Source: Cladorhizidae sp. MBARI D1340-BT2 (taxonomy: Eukaryota > Porifera > Demospongiae > Poecilosclerida > Cladorhizidae). Taken from it: a stretch of 64,000 nucleotides of DNA. Below are positions 1 to 11,000 of the stretch, one piece after another. The number at the start of each line of letters is the position of its first letter. Position 1 is the stretch's first letter. The DNA lies in the NCBI GenBank assembly GCA_028752905.1, contig JAQNBH010000009.1:45245165-45309164 (forward strand). The letters run 5' to 3'. The notes beneath the pieces are model-generated. The model ran no database searches. It was not told the origin of the DNA and worked only from the letters and a program-made list of their open reading frames with translations. The translations under genes and the position numbers were made by a program.

Positions 1-155
1 TTGCTCAGGACAAGGTTGCAAACCCGGCACTTCGCGCCTGTCCCACCCCGGGTCTCATCCTCTTGAATCCATTCCCGGAAGTCTGGATCTTCGAGCCACT
101 GTTTGTTGAAGGAGTGGAAGTACCATTTTTGCTTTTTCCTTGGAGGTGGCTCCAT
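1..155 (-). CDS. N-terminal part of a BED/C2H2-like zinc-finger transposon protein (partial)
   Basis: Reading the minus strand from an ATG at 155-153, about 51 codons stay open to the window edge. The protein begins with a basic stretch (MEPPPRKKQK), then an FNKQWL-DPDFREW aromatic block, then a Cys pair spaced CxxC (KCRVCNLVLS). This layout is how the BED-like zinc finger starts in many hAT-type and SCAND3/ZBED-like proteins; the finger binds DNA. The His pair would lie beyond the edge. Its upstream DNA ends in a terminal-repeat-like sequence at about 641-654, so it is probably the transposase or accessory gene of a DNA transposon inserted in the gypsy integrase to its right. Family assignment is inference. 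Confidence 0.55.
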   Translation of the reverse strand, partial: MEPPPRKKQKWYFHSFNKQWLEDPDFREWIQEDETRGGTGAKCRVCNLVLS

Positions 156-655
156 CCCACGAACAGAAAGTCAAGTCAAAGTGGGTAGGATTCAAGGAGA
201 AACTGTGAGCCTGTGAGGGTAGGGTAAGGGTAGGCCTACTACTCTTGTAGTCCTTACTAACAAGGCCAGGCTATGGAAAGCAAAGAAAATAAGATAATAG
301 TGATGGAAAGCACAAGCGAAAGACGGGAAAACAAGAAAGAAGACAAAGCAAACAAAACCTCACTTACCACAGAACGAACTTCAACTGAACTTCAACGAAG
401 TTTAAGCTGTAAGCTGTTGAACTGTTCACTGTTGAACGAACAAGTCAAGTCTTGCTAGCCAGACCCCTTACCCATTCGCTTGACCAAATAGGACGGAAAT
501 GGGTCTGGTGACTCTGGTCTAGTCACGAGAGAGGAACCAAATTTTCCAAATATCACCAGATTTTGAGGCTTTTTGTCAAAAAAACACCAGATCACCAGGT
601 CCACCTCAATATCACCAGATTTGGTGATATATCACCAACAGTGGTCACACTGCAG
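156..655 (-). mobile_element. 5' non-coding end of a DNA transposon, terminal repeat at about 641-654
   Basis: On the minus strand the element appears to start with CAGTGTGACCACTG (654 to 641), followed by several copies of a motif built on 'ggtgatatatcacca' and 'caccagat' (540-640), which are partly self-complementary. It then leads to the zinc-finger reading frame ending at the left edge. CAG-type short termini with subterminal motif copies are usual for hAT elements. Only one end is visible, so the target duplication cannot be tested. The short 61-codon frame at 273-458 (+) is not considered a gene. Confidence 0.45.
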
Positions 656-1422
656 GGCACATCTCATCAGATCGAGGTCCACAGTTCACTTCTGAGCTGT
701 GGGCAGCACTGAACAAGCTACTAGGTTCACAGGCACACAGAACAACCAGTTATCATCCCCAAGCAAATGGTATCGTCGAGAGGTTCCACAGGCAGATGAA
801 GGCTGCGCTTAAAGCTCGACTGGATGGACCTCATTGGATGGATGAGTTGCCTCTTGTTATGCTTGGAATTCATACCGCACCAAAAGACGATCTACAATGT
901 TCAGCTTCTGAGCTCGTTTATGGTGAAACACTGAGGTTGCCAGGTGAATTCTTCGAGAATGGAGAGACACCTGTACAGGCAACAGATGAATTTCTTCCAC
1001 ATCTGCGGAGGACCATGCAAAAGCTGAGGCCAACCCGAACCGCACATCATGGAGTGATAGCATCACGTGTACCAGCTGCCTTACAGACTTCCAAGTTCGT
1101 TTTCGTACGCAGGGATGCACACAAGACCCCACTCCAGCGTCCTTATGAAGGCCCATTCCAGGTACTACACCGCTCAGACAAGTTCTTTACATTACACATG
1201 AATGGGAAGTTGGACACTGTCTCCATCGATCGCCTTAAACCGGCTTTTCTGGAAACAGACTACCGAGACACAGACAGCGGGCAGTCTCCTGCATCTGCAT
1301 CCTCGTCAACACCACCAATAGTGCTGAAGAGAACTCGTTCCGGCTGGACTGTCAAGACGACTGCAAAAACTATCTCTCCCATGGAGCAAGCCACTGGGGG
1401 GGGGCCTGTAGCAACCGTCTAG
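652..1422 (+). pseudogene. Ty3/gypsy integrase, 3' fragment
   Basis: The frame is open from about 652, where the neighbouring transposon abuts it, to the stop at 1420-1422. It shows the integrase second catalytic Asp (SDRGPQF) and the catalytic Glu block (HPQANGIVERFHRQ), then an LGIHTAPK stretch and a GPFQVL/IDRLKPA C-terminal region typical of gypsy integrases, which join element DNA to the host genome. Everything upstream of the second Asp is missing here. It could lie left of the window, on the far side of the inserted transposon. The stop codon falls just inside the putative LTR. Only the 3' part is available, so it is called a fragment. Confidence 0.85.
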
Positions 1423-1571
1423 ACCTCTTGTCCACCCCTTACCAGTTAACTCCTAACTTGACTCACGTGATTATCATTACTTGTCAGAACATGTGAATCT
1501 TGTGTGTGAGTTGTTTTGTTGCACAAGATATTCTTTCTATTTCGTTTCAGGGCTGGCTTACGCCCCCAAAA
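1396..1571 (+). repeat. Polypurine tract and start of the gypsy 3' LTR
   Basis: A G9 run (about 1396-1404) followed by CC and then TGTAGCAACCGTC (from 1407) has the position and form of a polypurine tract and an LTR start. The LTR appears to run into the 29-bp tandem array that begins at 1572, so its far end and its CA terminus are not identifiable. Confidence 0.5.
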
Positions 1572-3322
1572 TGTGACTAGCTCCTTCTTAGTCTGGCACA
1601 TGTGACTACATAGCTCCACCTTAGTCTGGCTCATGCCACTAGCTCCTTCTTAGTCTGGCACATGTGACTAGCTCCTCCTTAGTCTGGCTCACTAGACTAG
1701 CTCCTTCTTAGTCTGCCTCATGTGACTAGCTCCTTCTTAGTCTGGCTCATGTGACTAGCTCCTCCTTAGTCTGGCTCATGTGACTAGCTCCTCCTTAGTC
1801 TGGCACATGTGACTAGCTCCTTCTTAGTCTGGCTCATGTGACTAGCTCCTTCTTAGTCTGCCTCATGTGACTAGCTCCTTCTTAGTCTGGCACATGTGAC
1901 TAGCTCCTTCTTAGTCTGGCACATGTGACTAGCTCCTTCTTAGTCTGGCACATGTGACTAGCTCCTCCTTAGTCTGGCTCATGTGACTAGCTCCTTCTTA
2001 GTCTGGCTCATGTGACTAGCTCCTCCTTAGTCTGGCTCATGTGACTAGCTCCTTCTTAGTCTGGCTCATGTGACTAGCTCCTCCTTAGTCTGGCACATGT
2101 GACTAGCTCCTTCTTAGTCTGGCTCATGTGACTAGCTCCTCCTTAGTCTGCCTCATGTGACTAGCTCCTCCTTAGTCTGGCACATGTGACTAGCTCCTTC
2201 TTAGTCTGGCACATGTGACTAGCTCCTTCTTAGTCTGGCACATGTGACTAGCTCCTCCTTAGTCTGGCTCATGTAACTAGCTCCTTCTTAGTCTGGCACA
2301 TGTGACTAGCTCCTTCTTAGTCTGGCACATGTGACTAGCTCCTTCTTAGTCTGGCTCATGTGACTAGCTCCTCCTTAGTCTGCCTCATGTGACTAGCTCC
2401 TCCTTAGTCTGGCACATGTGACTAGCTCCTTCTTAGTCTGGCTCATGTGACTAGCTCCTTCTTAGTCTGGCTCATGTAACTAGCTCCTTCTTAGTCTGGC
2501 ACATGTGACTAGCTCCTCCTTAGTCTGGCACATGTGACTAGCTCCTCCTTAGTCTGGCTCATGTGACTAGCTCCTCCTTAGTCTGGCTCATGTGACTAGC
2601 TCCTCCTTAGTCTGGCACATGTGACTAGCTCCTCCTTAGTCTGGCTCATGTGACTAGCTCCTCCTTAGTCTGGCTCACTAGACTAGCTCCTTCTTAGTCT
2701 GGCTCATGAGACTAGCTCCTTCTTAGTCTGGCACATGTGACTAGCTCCTTCTTAGTCTGGCACATGTAACTAGCTCCTTCTTAGTCTGGCACATGTGACT
2801 AGCTCCTCCTTAGTCTGGCACATGTGACTAGCTCCTTCTTAGTCTGGCACATGTAACTAGCTCCTTCTTAGTCTGGCACATGTGACTAGCTCCTCCTTAG
2901 TCTGGCACATGTGATTAGCTCCTTCTTAGTCTGGCACATGACTAGCTCCTCCTTAGTCTGGCACATGTGACTAGCTCCTCCTTAGTCTGGCTCACTAGAC
3001 TAGCTCCTTCTTAGTCTGGCTCATGAGACTAGCTCCTCCTTAGTCTGGCACATGTGACTAGCTCCTTCTTAGTCTGGCTCATGTGACTAGCTCCTCCTTA
3101 GTCTGCCTCATGTGACTAGCTCCTCCTTAGTCTGGCACATGTGACTAGCTCCTTCTTAGTCTGGCACATGTGACTAGCTCCTCCTTAGTCTGGCACATGT
3201 AACTAGCTCCTCCTTAGTCTGGCACATGTGACTAGCTCCTCCTTAGTCTGGCTCATGTGACTAGCTCCTCCTTAGTCTGGATCATGTGACTAGCTCCTCC
3301 TTAGTCTGGATCATGTGACTAG
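1572..3322. repeat. 29-bp minisatellite, about 60 copies
   Basis: The unit is close to CTAGCTCCTYCTTAGTCTGG plus MACATGTGA, repeated over 1.75 kb with a few two-state positions (cTCc/cTTc, gCACat/gCTCat) and rare shortened units. It lies directly after the gypsy 3' LTR start and probably expanded from LTR sequence. No coding frame is meaningful here. Confidence 0.95.
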
Positions 3323-3735
3323 TCCTCTCTCTTCGCAGTACATGTGATATAGGTTTGTTAGAAGAATCATTGGATGTGCTTTATTTAGCAATATTATGTT
3401 GAGTAACTGTTCCTAGTTGAAAGTGCTGGTTTACTTCCATAGCACTAAACAACCAGAATTTATGGAGACAATAGCAAGTCCTACACCTATCCTATATGCT
3501 CTAATATGCTCTAATAGGAATCAAGGTTGCTAATTGTTGCATTCCAATCACTGGGATCTTTATTGGATAGAAGTTACTAAGTTTCAGTTGAGGGGATGTA
3601 GGACAAATTTGTTTTGAAGGAAAAAAGGGGGGGGGGGGGGGAATGGCTGACTATTGCAACAACAGTGTCTTTCTAGCTCATCCATCCTCCTGCCTCTGGA
3701 AGCTCTACTGTTGAGGCAGACTGCAGATGTACCCA
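3323..3735. other. Non-coding stretch, G17 tract
   Basis: Unique AT-rich DNA with no coding signal that I can see. A run of about 17 G lies near 3,625-3,641. Confidence 0.6.
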
Positions 3736-3987
3736 TTCCTAGCAGGAAACACTATAAATCCCTAGGCTGAAGGAGGCTGCACAGGTGCCCGTGCCTAGCA
3801 GGAAACACTATAAATCCCTAGGCTGATGGAGGCTGCACAGGTGCAGGAAACACTATAAATCCCTAGGCTGATGGAGGTGTCTGTGCCTAACAGGAAACAC
3901 TATAAATCCCTAGGCTGAAGGAGGCTGCACAGGTGCCCGTGCCTAGCAGGAAACACTATAAATCCCTAGGCTGATGGAGGCTGCACT
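3736..3987. repeat. About 56-bp tandem repeat, five copies
   Basis: Copies start with AGGAAACACTATAAATCCC and end in GCCTAGC. The third copy is shortened. No gene is associated. Confidence 0.9.
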
Positions 3988-4082
3988 TTTAAACCTGATG
4001 TGAGCGTATATGTAGTGTTGCTTTGTTCTACAAATACATACTGCTTAATTGATGTACAGTCAAAAACTGCGTGTCAGATCTT

Positions 4083-4487
4083 CTAGTGGGAGCGCGATGT
4101 TTGTGCAGGGGATTGCTGCTGATCACTGTCGACACTGCATGTAAGGAACTGCACTGGGAAGATCATGGATAATATGGTGTGGACTTGTATAATCTCCATC
4201 AGGCTAGAGCACATTCCCTGGACATTCAACAACAGTAGCTGGGACATGTGATCATAATTAGGAAAATTACTGCCAATACTGTTGTAGTAACTGAGCTTAG
4301 CGATTATGGATAAAAGTTGTCTGAGAATTTTCTTAAAACTTCCAAGACATGGACCGGACTCAGATTCGGACAAGTGAAAAGCATCAGTAGTGCTAGGAAT
4401 GTCTAACATATCAAAGAAATAGACATTGCCACTAACTCGAGGGCCCTGCATGGGAACAGACCTCATGCTTAGAAACTCTAGAACCAA
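4083..4487 (-). CDS. Unrecognised 134-codon reading frame
   Basis: Non-repetitive open frame on the minus strand, with a central Leu-rich part (KKILRQLLSIIAKL). I recognise no family. Its 3' part (4,105-4,165) is a diverged copy of the sequence just after the 28-bp satellite at 5,745-5,800, so it may be only a chance frame in repeat-derived DNA. No splice context or neighbouring exon was identified. Confidence 0.15.
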   Translation of the reverse strand: MVLEFLSMRSVPMQGPRVSGNVYFFDMLDIPSTTDAFHLSESESGPCLGSFKKILRQLLSIIAKLSYYNSIGSNFPNYDHMSQLLLLNVQGMCSSLMEIIQVHTILSMIFPVQFLTCSVDSDQQQSPAQTSRSH

Positions 4488-4625
4488 TTTTTTTATCCGC
4501 TACAACCACAAAAATAACAGAAATAATAAATTTAGCGTTAAAACAAGATTCATTAAAAGTGCAGAAATAATATTATACACTTCAACATTACTTGGGAAAT
4601 TAATTTGGCACCTCATTGTGCAGGA

Positions 4626-5763
4626 AACCACTGCTGATCACAATGTGGGGAGACTCCACTGCTGATCACAATGTGGGGAGACTCCACTGCTGATCACAAT
4701 GTGGGGAGACTCCACTGCTGATCACAATGTGGGGAGACTCCACTGCTGATCACAATGTGGAGAGACTCCACTGCTGATCACAATGTGGGGAGACTCCACT
4801 GCTGATCACAATGTGGGGAGACTCCACTGCTGATCACAATGTGGGGAGACTCCACTGCTGATCACAATGTGGGGAGACTCCACTGCTGATCACAATGTGG
4901 GGAGACTCCACTGCTGATCACAATGTGGGGAGACTCCACTGCTGATCACAATGTGGGGAGACTCCACTGCTGATCACAATGTGGGGAGACTCCACTGCTG
5001 ATCACAATGTGGGGAGACTCCACTGCTGATCACAATGTGGGGAGACTCCACTGCTGATCACAATGTGGGGAGACTCCACTGCTGATCACAATGTGGGGAG
5101 ACTCCACTGCTGATCACAATGTGGGGAGACTCCACTGCTGATCACAATGTGGGGAGACTCCACTTCTGATCAAAATGTGGGGAGACTCCACTGCTGATCA
5201 CAATGTGGGGAGACTCCACTTCTGATCACAATGTGGGGAGACTCCACTGCTCATCACAATGTGGGGAGACTCCACTGCTGATCACAATGTGGGGAGACTC
5301 CACTGCTGATCACAATGTGGGGAGACTCCACTGCTGATCACAATGTGGGGAGACTCCACTGCTGATCACAATGTGGGGAGACTCCACTGCTGATCACAAT
5401 GTGGGGAGACTCCACTGCTGATCACAATGTGGGGAGACTCCACTGCTGATCACAATGTGGGGAGACTCCACTGCTGATCACAATGTGGGGAGACTCCACT
5501 GCTGATCACAATGTGGGGAGACTCCACTGCTGATCACAATGTGGGGAGACTCCACTGCTGATCACAATGTGGGGAGACTCCACTGCTGATCACAATGTGG
5601 GGAGACTCCACTGCTGATCACAATGTGGGGAGACTCCACTGCTGATCACAATGTGGGGAGACTCCACTTCTGATCACAATGTGGGGAGACTCCACTGCTG
5701 ATCACAATGTGGGGAGACTCCACTGCTGATCACAATGTGGGGAGACTCCACTGCTGATCACAG
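4626..5763. repeat. 28-bp minisatellite, about 40 copies
   Basis: The unit is CACTGCTGATCACAATGTGG plus GGAGACTC and is nearly identical throughout. Rare variants (cttctgatca, tcatcaca, ggagagac) are scattered. The homogeneity suggests recent expansion. Confidence 0.97.
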
Positions 5764-7032
5764 CCGAGACTGCATGTGGGGAAACTCGCTGGGAAAATGA
5801 CATTACACTGCAGGAATTATTCCCAAGCATGTGCATTTATGGACATGTGCATGTGTGGACATGTGCATGCGTGGACATGTGCATGTATGGAGATGTGCAT
5901 ATAATTTAATGTTTAGATGAGTAGGAGACAGCAACTCTCAGTCAACCATAAATACCTCAACCATAAATACCCTGCACATTTTGTGGCTATATATAAGGTG
6001 GTTTCAGAACAGAGTTGGGAGCAAGCAATGAGTGGTATGTGCACTGAGTGAGTCAGGCCAGAAGAGAAGGATCATGCCTACTAATTGTTTGGAGCTTGCC
6101 TTATGCGGATTAAGTGCTAATACCGAATTTGAGGAGTTGACACAGTCCTTGACCAGAGCAGAGTAGCACCACTGAAGATGTTGGTGCATCGCAAACAAGA
6201 TGAATACATTCCCATCACCGCTTGTGACATCTCTAAAGCCGTGCCGGCACTCACAAATAGAACCATGAATGGATGGATGGTGTGTGGATGGTATTGGCCC
6301 AAGAGTTCTAAGATTTTGTTCAGAGCTTTCCTGTGAACCATTTTTTTTACTTCAAAGCATTTTCTCAGCTCAGTATGAAATATGAGGTGTGTTATTTTGC
6401 CAATCAACAGATCAGGTGACACAACATAGATGGTATTTAAATTTAGAAGGGTGCTAATGAAATAGTTTCAGACGGAACAAGCCAAAAACAATTCGATAAA
6501 TATATTTTCAATCAGCAGTTGCTCGCGACTTCTGCTCTTAAAGGACATGAGCAGAGACTGAGGCGCTCGGTAAGGTGCCACTCAAGTGCACTCCAACACT
6601 CTTGGTCTTCAGGCATCACAACCTTTGGAAATGGTTTCATGAATGGGTCAACTTGGGATTCAGATCTCTTACCAAGTCTTGCCTCTTGTTCCCTAATGAG
6701 CCTTGTACAGTATTGTTGTTTGCATCACTCACCTGAATAGCTGGATACGTATGATACGTCAACACCACATGTTCCCACTTCTATTATGGAGAGCTTTCCG
6801 TGGTGTGTGCTAAATTAATTCCTTCCCAGCCTGTCCACCTCTGAACTTTTGCCACTTGTTATATGCACACACATTCATTATGTGCTGAGCTTAATGCACT
6901 ATTTGGCAGGCCTAGCATGTGCAGGGATGCATGAGGTTCTGTTATGGTTGTTTGTTCTTTCCTCCCTTTGCTTCTGAGCCTCAGGGGTATCAGCCTCGGG
7001 GGTGGGGAATATTTAGTGTGCCAAAATTTTGT
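5764..7032. other. Unrecognised DNA with broken minus-strand frames at 6,004-6,740
   Basis: Overlapping minus-strand frames at 6,004-6,198 and 6,117-6,422 read like one damaged protein that changes frame (FRDVTSGDGNVF in one, KKMVHRKALNKIL in the other). I do not recognise the family; a decayed transposon protein is possible. A short 'gtgcatgtgtggacat' repeat lies at 5,830-5,900. MED23 exons upstream of 7,961 were looked for here and not found. Confidence 0.3.
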
Positions 7033-7396
<364 letters not shown>

Positions 7397-7960
7397 TTTT
7401 TTTTTTTTAATAATAATAATAATAATAATAATAATTTATTATTATTTTTTTAAATTTTTTTTTATAAACAAACAATAATATGCCAAATAACTACCAATAA
7501 AGAACTAGCTAGCTAATTTAAGTAAGAAATAGTCATCACTAGTATACTGACTAGTGCCTAACACCGCTGCAGTGTTCCCACGCTGAATTGCAATGGAAAT
7601 TCTCTGGAGGAGAAAATGATGGGAACGTGGTTCATCGCACTTTGCTTTGAGACGGCCACCTAATTATTATTATTATATTTTTTATTTTTTTAATTTTTTT
7701 TATTTTTTAAATTTTATTATTTTTTTTATTTTTATTGTTTAGTAATAATAAAAAGGGGATTATTAAGGGGCAGGAGACCAGAAATGAGTGTTGCTCCCTT
7801 TGTAGAAATCATGTCGGTTTTCACGACAAAATGGCCATCTACATAATATGTTAATAATTTACTTACCGGGTCTGGGAGAGCGAGAGTTCTGTTAGGGGGA
7901 ATGTCTCCTGCCACACACATCCTGTACAACACTGACATGTAATATACATATCATTTGTAG
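7397..7960. other. AT-rich unique DNA upstream of the first recognised MED23 exon
   Basis: Contains T/A-rich stretches and no exon I can support. The sequence just before 7,961 ends in a TAG acceptor. Confidence 0.5.
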
Positions 7961-8024
7961 ATATTGACACCACTAATTGGCTGGAACCCTTTACCAGGAC
8001 TGTTCTCACCACAGCACCAAACCT
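7961..8024 (+). CDS. MED23: MED23 exon 1 of the model
   Basis: TAG acceptor before, GTGAGA donor after. Encodes DIDTTNWLEPFTRTVLTTAP, which matches the family's 'TPHNW' segment. It ends two bases into a Leu codon that exon 2 completes with its first base across a 3.1-kb satellite intron. Confidence 0.7.
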
Positions 8025-11000
8025 GTGAGAGTGCACACACACACATACATACAACCTACTGGTCACACATACATGCACACGCTAGCACACCTCACTGGTC
8101 ACACACTAGCACACCTCACTGGTCACACATACATGCACACACTAGCACACCTCACTGGTTGGTCACACATACATGCACACACTAGCACACCTCACTGGTC
8201 ACACATACATGCACACACTAGCACACCTCACTGGTCACACATACATGCACACACTAGCACACCTCACTGGTCACACATACAAGCACACACTAGCACACCT
8301 CACTGGTCACACATACATGCACACACTAGCACACCTCACTGGTCACACACTAGCACACCTCACTGGTCACACATACATGCACACACTAGCACACCTCACT
8401 GGTCACACATACATGCACACACTAGCACACCTCACTGGTCACACATACATGCACACACTAGCACACCTCACTGGTTGGTCACACATACATGCACACACTA
8501 GCACACCTCACTGGTCACACACTAGCACACCTCACTGGTCACACACTAGCACACCTCACTGGTCACACATACATGCACACACTAGCACACCTCACTGGTC
8601 ACACATACATGCACACACTAGCACACCTCACTGGTCACACATACATGCACACACTAGCACACCTCACTGGTCACACATACATGCACACACTAGCACACCT
8701 CACTGGTCATGCACACACTAGCACACCTCACTGGTCACACATACATGCACACACTAGCACACCTCACTGGTCACACATACATGCACACACTAGCACACCT
8801 CACTGGTCACACATACAAGCACACACTAGCACACCTCACTGGTCACACACTAGCACACCTCACTGGTCACACACTAGCACACCTCACTGGTCACACATAC
8901 ATGCACACACTAGCACACCTCACTGGTCACACATACATGCACACACTAGCACACCTCACTGGTTGGTCACACATACATGCACACACTAGCACACCTCACT
9001 GGTCACACATACATGCACACACTAGCACACCTCACTGGTCACACACTAGCACACACTAGCACACCTCACTGGTCACACATACATGCACACACTAGCACAC
9101 CTCACTGGTCACACATACATGCACACACTAGCACACCTCACTGGTCACACATACATGCACACACTAGCACACCTCACTGGTCACACACTAGCACACACTA
9201 GCACACCTCACTGGTCACACATACAAGCACACACTAGCACACCTCACTGGTCACACATACATGCACACACTAGCACACCTCACTGGTCACACATACATGC
9301 ACACACTAGCACACCTCACTGGTCACACATACATGCACACACTAGCACACCTCACTGGTCACACATACATGCACACACTAGCACACCTCACTGGTCACAC
9401 ATACATGCACACACTAGCACACCTCACTGGTTGGTCACACATACATGCACACACTAGCACACCTCACTGGTCACACATACAAGCACACACTAGCACACCT
9501 CACTGGTCACACATACATGCACACACTAGCACACCTCACTGGTCATGCACACACTAGCACACCTCACTGGTCACACATACATGCACACACTAGCACACCT
9601 CACTGGTCACACATACATGCACACACTAGCACACCTCACTGGTCACACATACATGCACACACTAGCACACCTCACTGGTCACACATACATGCACACACTA
9701 GCACACCTCACTGGTCACACATACATGCACACACTAGCACACCTCACTGGTCACACATACAAGCACACACTAGCACACCTCACTGGTCACACATACAAGC
9801 ACACACTAGCACACCTCACTGGTCACACATACATGCACACACTAGCACACCTCACTGGTCACACATACATGCACACACTAGCACACCTCACTGGTTGGTC
9901 ACACATACATGCACACACTAGCACACCTCACTGGTCACACATACATGCACACACTAGCACACCTCACTGGTCACACATACAAGCACACACTAGCACACCT
10001 CACTGGTCACACATACATGCACACACTAGCACACCTCACTGGTCACACACTAGCACACCTCACTGGTCACACATACATGCACACACTAGCACACCTCACT
10101 GGTCACACATACATGCACACACTAGCACACCTCACTGGTCACACATACATGCACACACTAGCACACCTCACTGGTCACACATACATGCACACACTAGCAC
10201 ACCTCACTGGTCACACACTAGCACACCTCACTGGTCACACATACATGCACACACTAGCACACCTCACTGGTCACACATACATGCACACACTAGCACACCT
10301 CACTGGTCACACATACATGCACACACTAGCACACCTCACTGGTCACACATACATGCACACACTAGCACACCTCACTGGTCACACATACATGCACACACTA
10401 GCACACCTCACTGGTCACACATACATGCACACACTAGCACACCTCACTGGTCATGCACACACTAGCACACCTCACTGGTCACACATACATGCACACACTA
10501 GCACACCTCACTGGTCACACATACATGCACACACTAGCACACCTCACTGGTTGGTCACACATACATGCACACACTAGCACACCTCACTGGTCACACATAC
10601 ATGCACACACTAGCACACCTCACTGGTCACACATACATGCACACACTAGCACACCTCACTGGTCACACATACAAGCACACACTAGCACACCTCACTGGTC
10701 ACACATACAAGCACACACTAGCACACCTCACTGGTCACACATACATGCACACACTAGCACACCTCACTGGTCACACATACATGCACACACTAGCACACCT
10801 CACTGGTCACACATACATGCACACACTAGCACACCTCACTGGTTGGTCACACATACATGCACACACTAGCACACCTCACTGGTCACACATACATGCACAC
10901 ACTAGCACACCACACTGGTCACACATACAAGCACACACTAGCACACCTCACTGGTCACACATACATGCACACACTAGCACACCTCACTGGTCACACACTA

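Noticed and set aside
1572..5763. Regular direct repeats resembling a CRISPR array
   Set aside because: Units are contiguous with no unique spacers, and the genome is eukaryotic; these are minisatellites.
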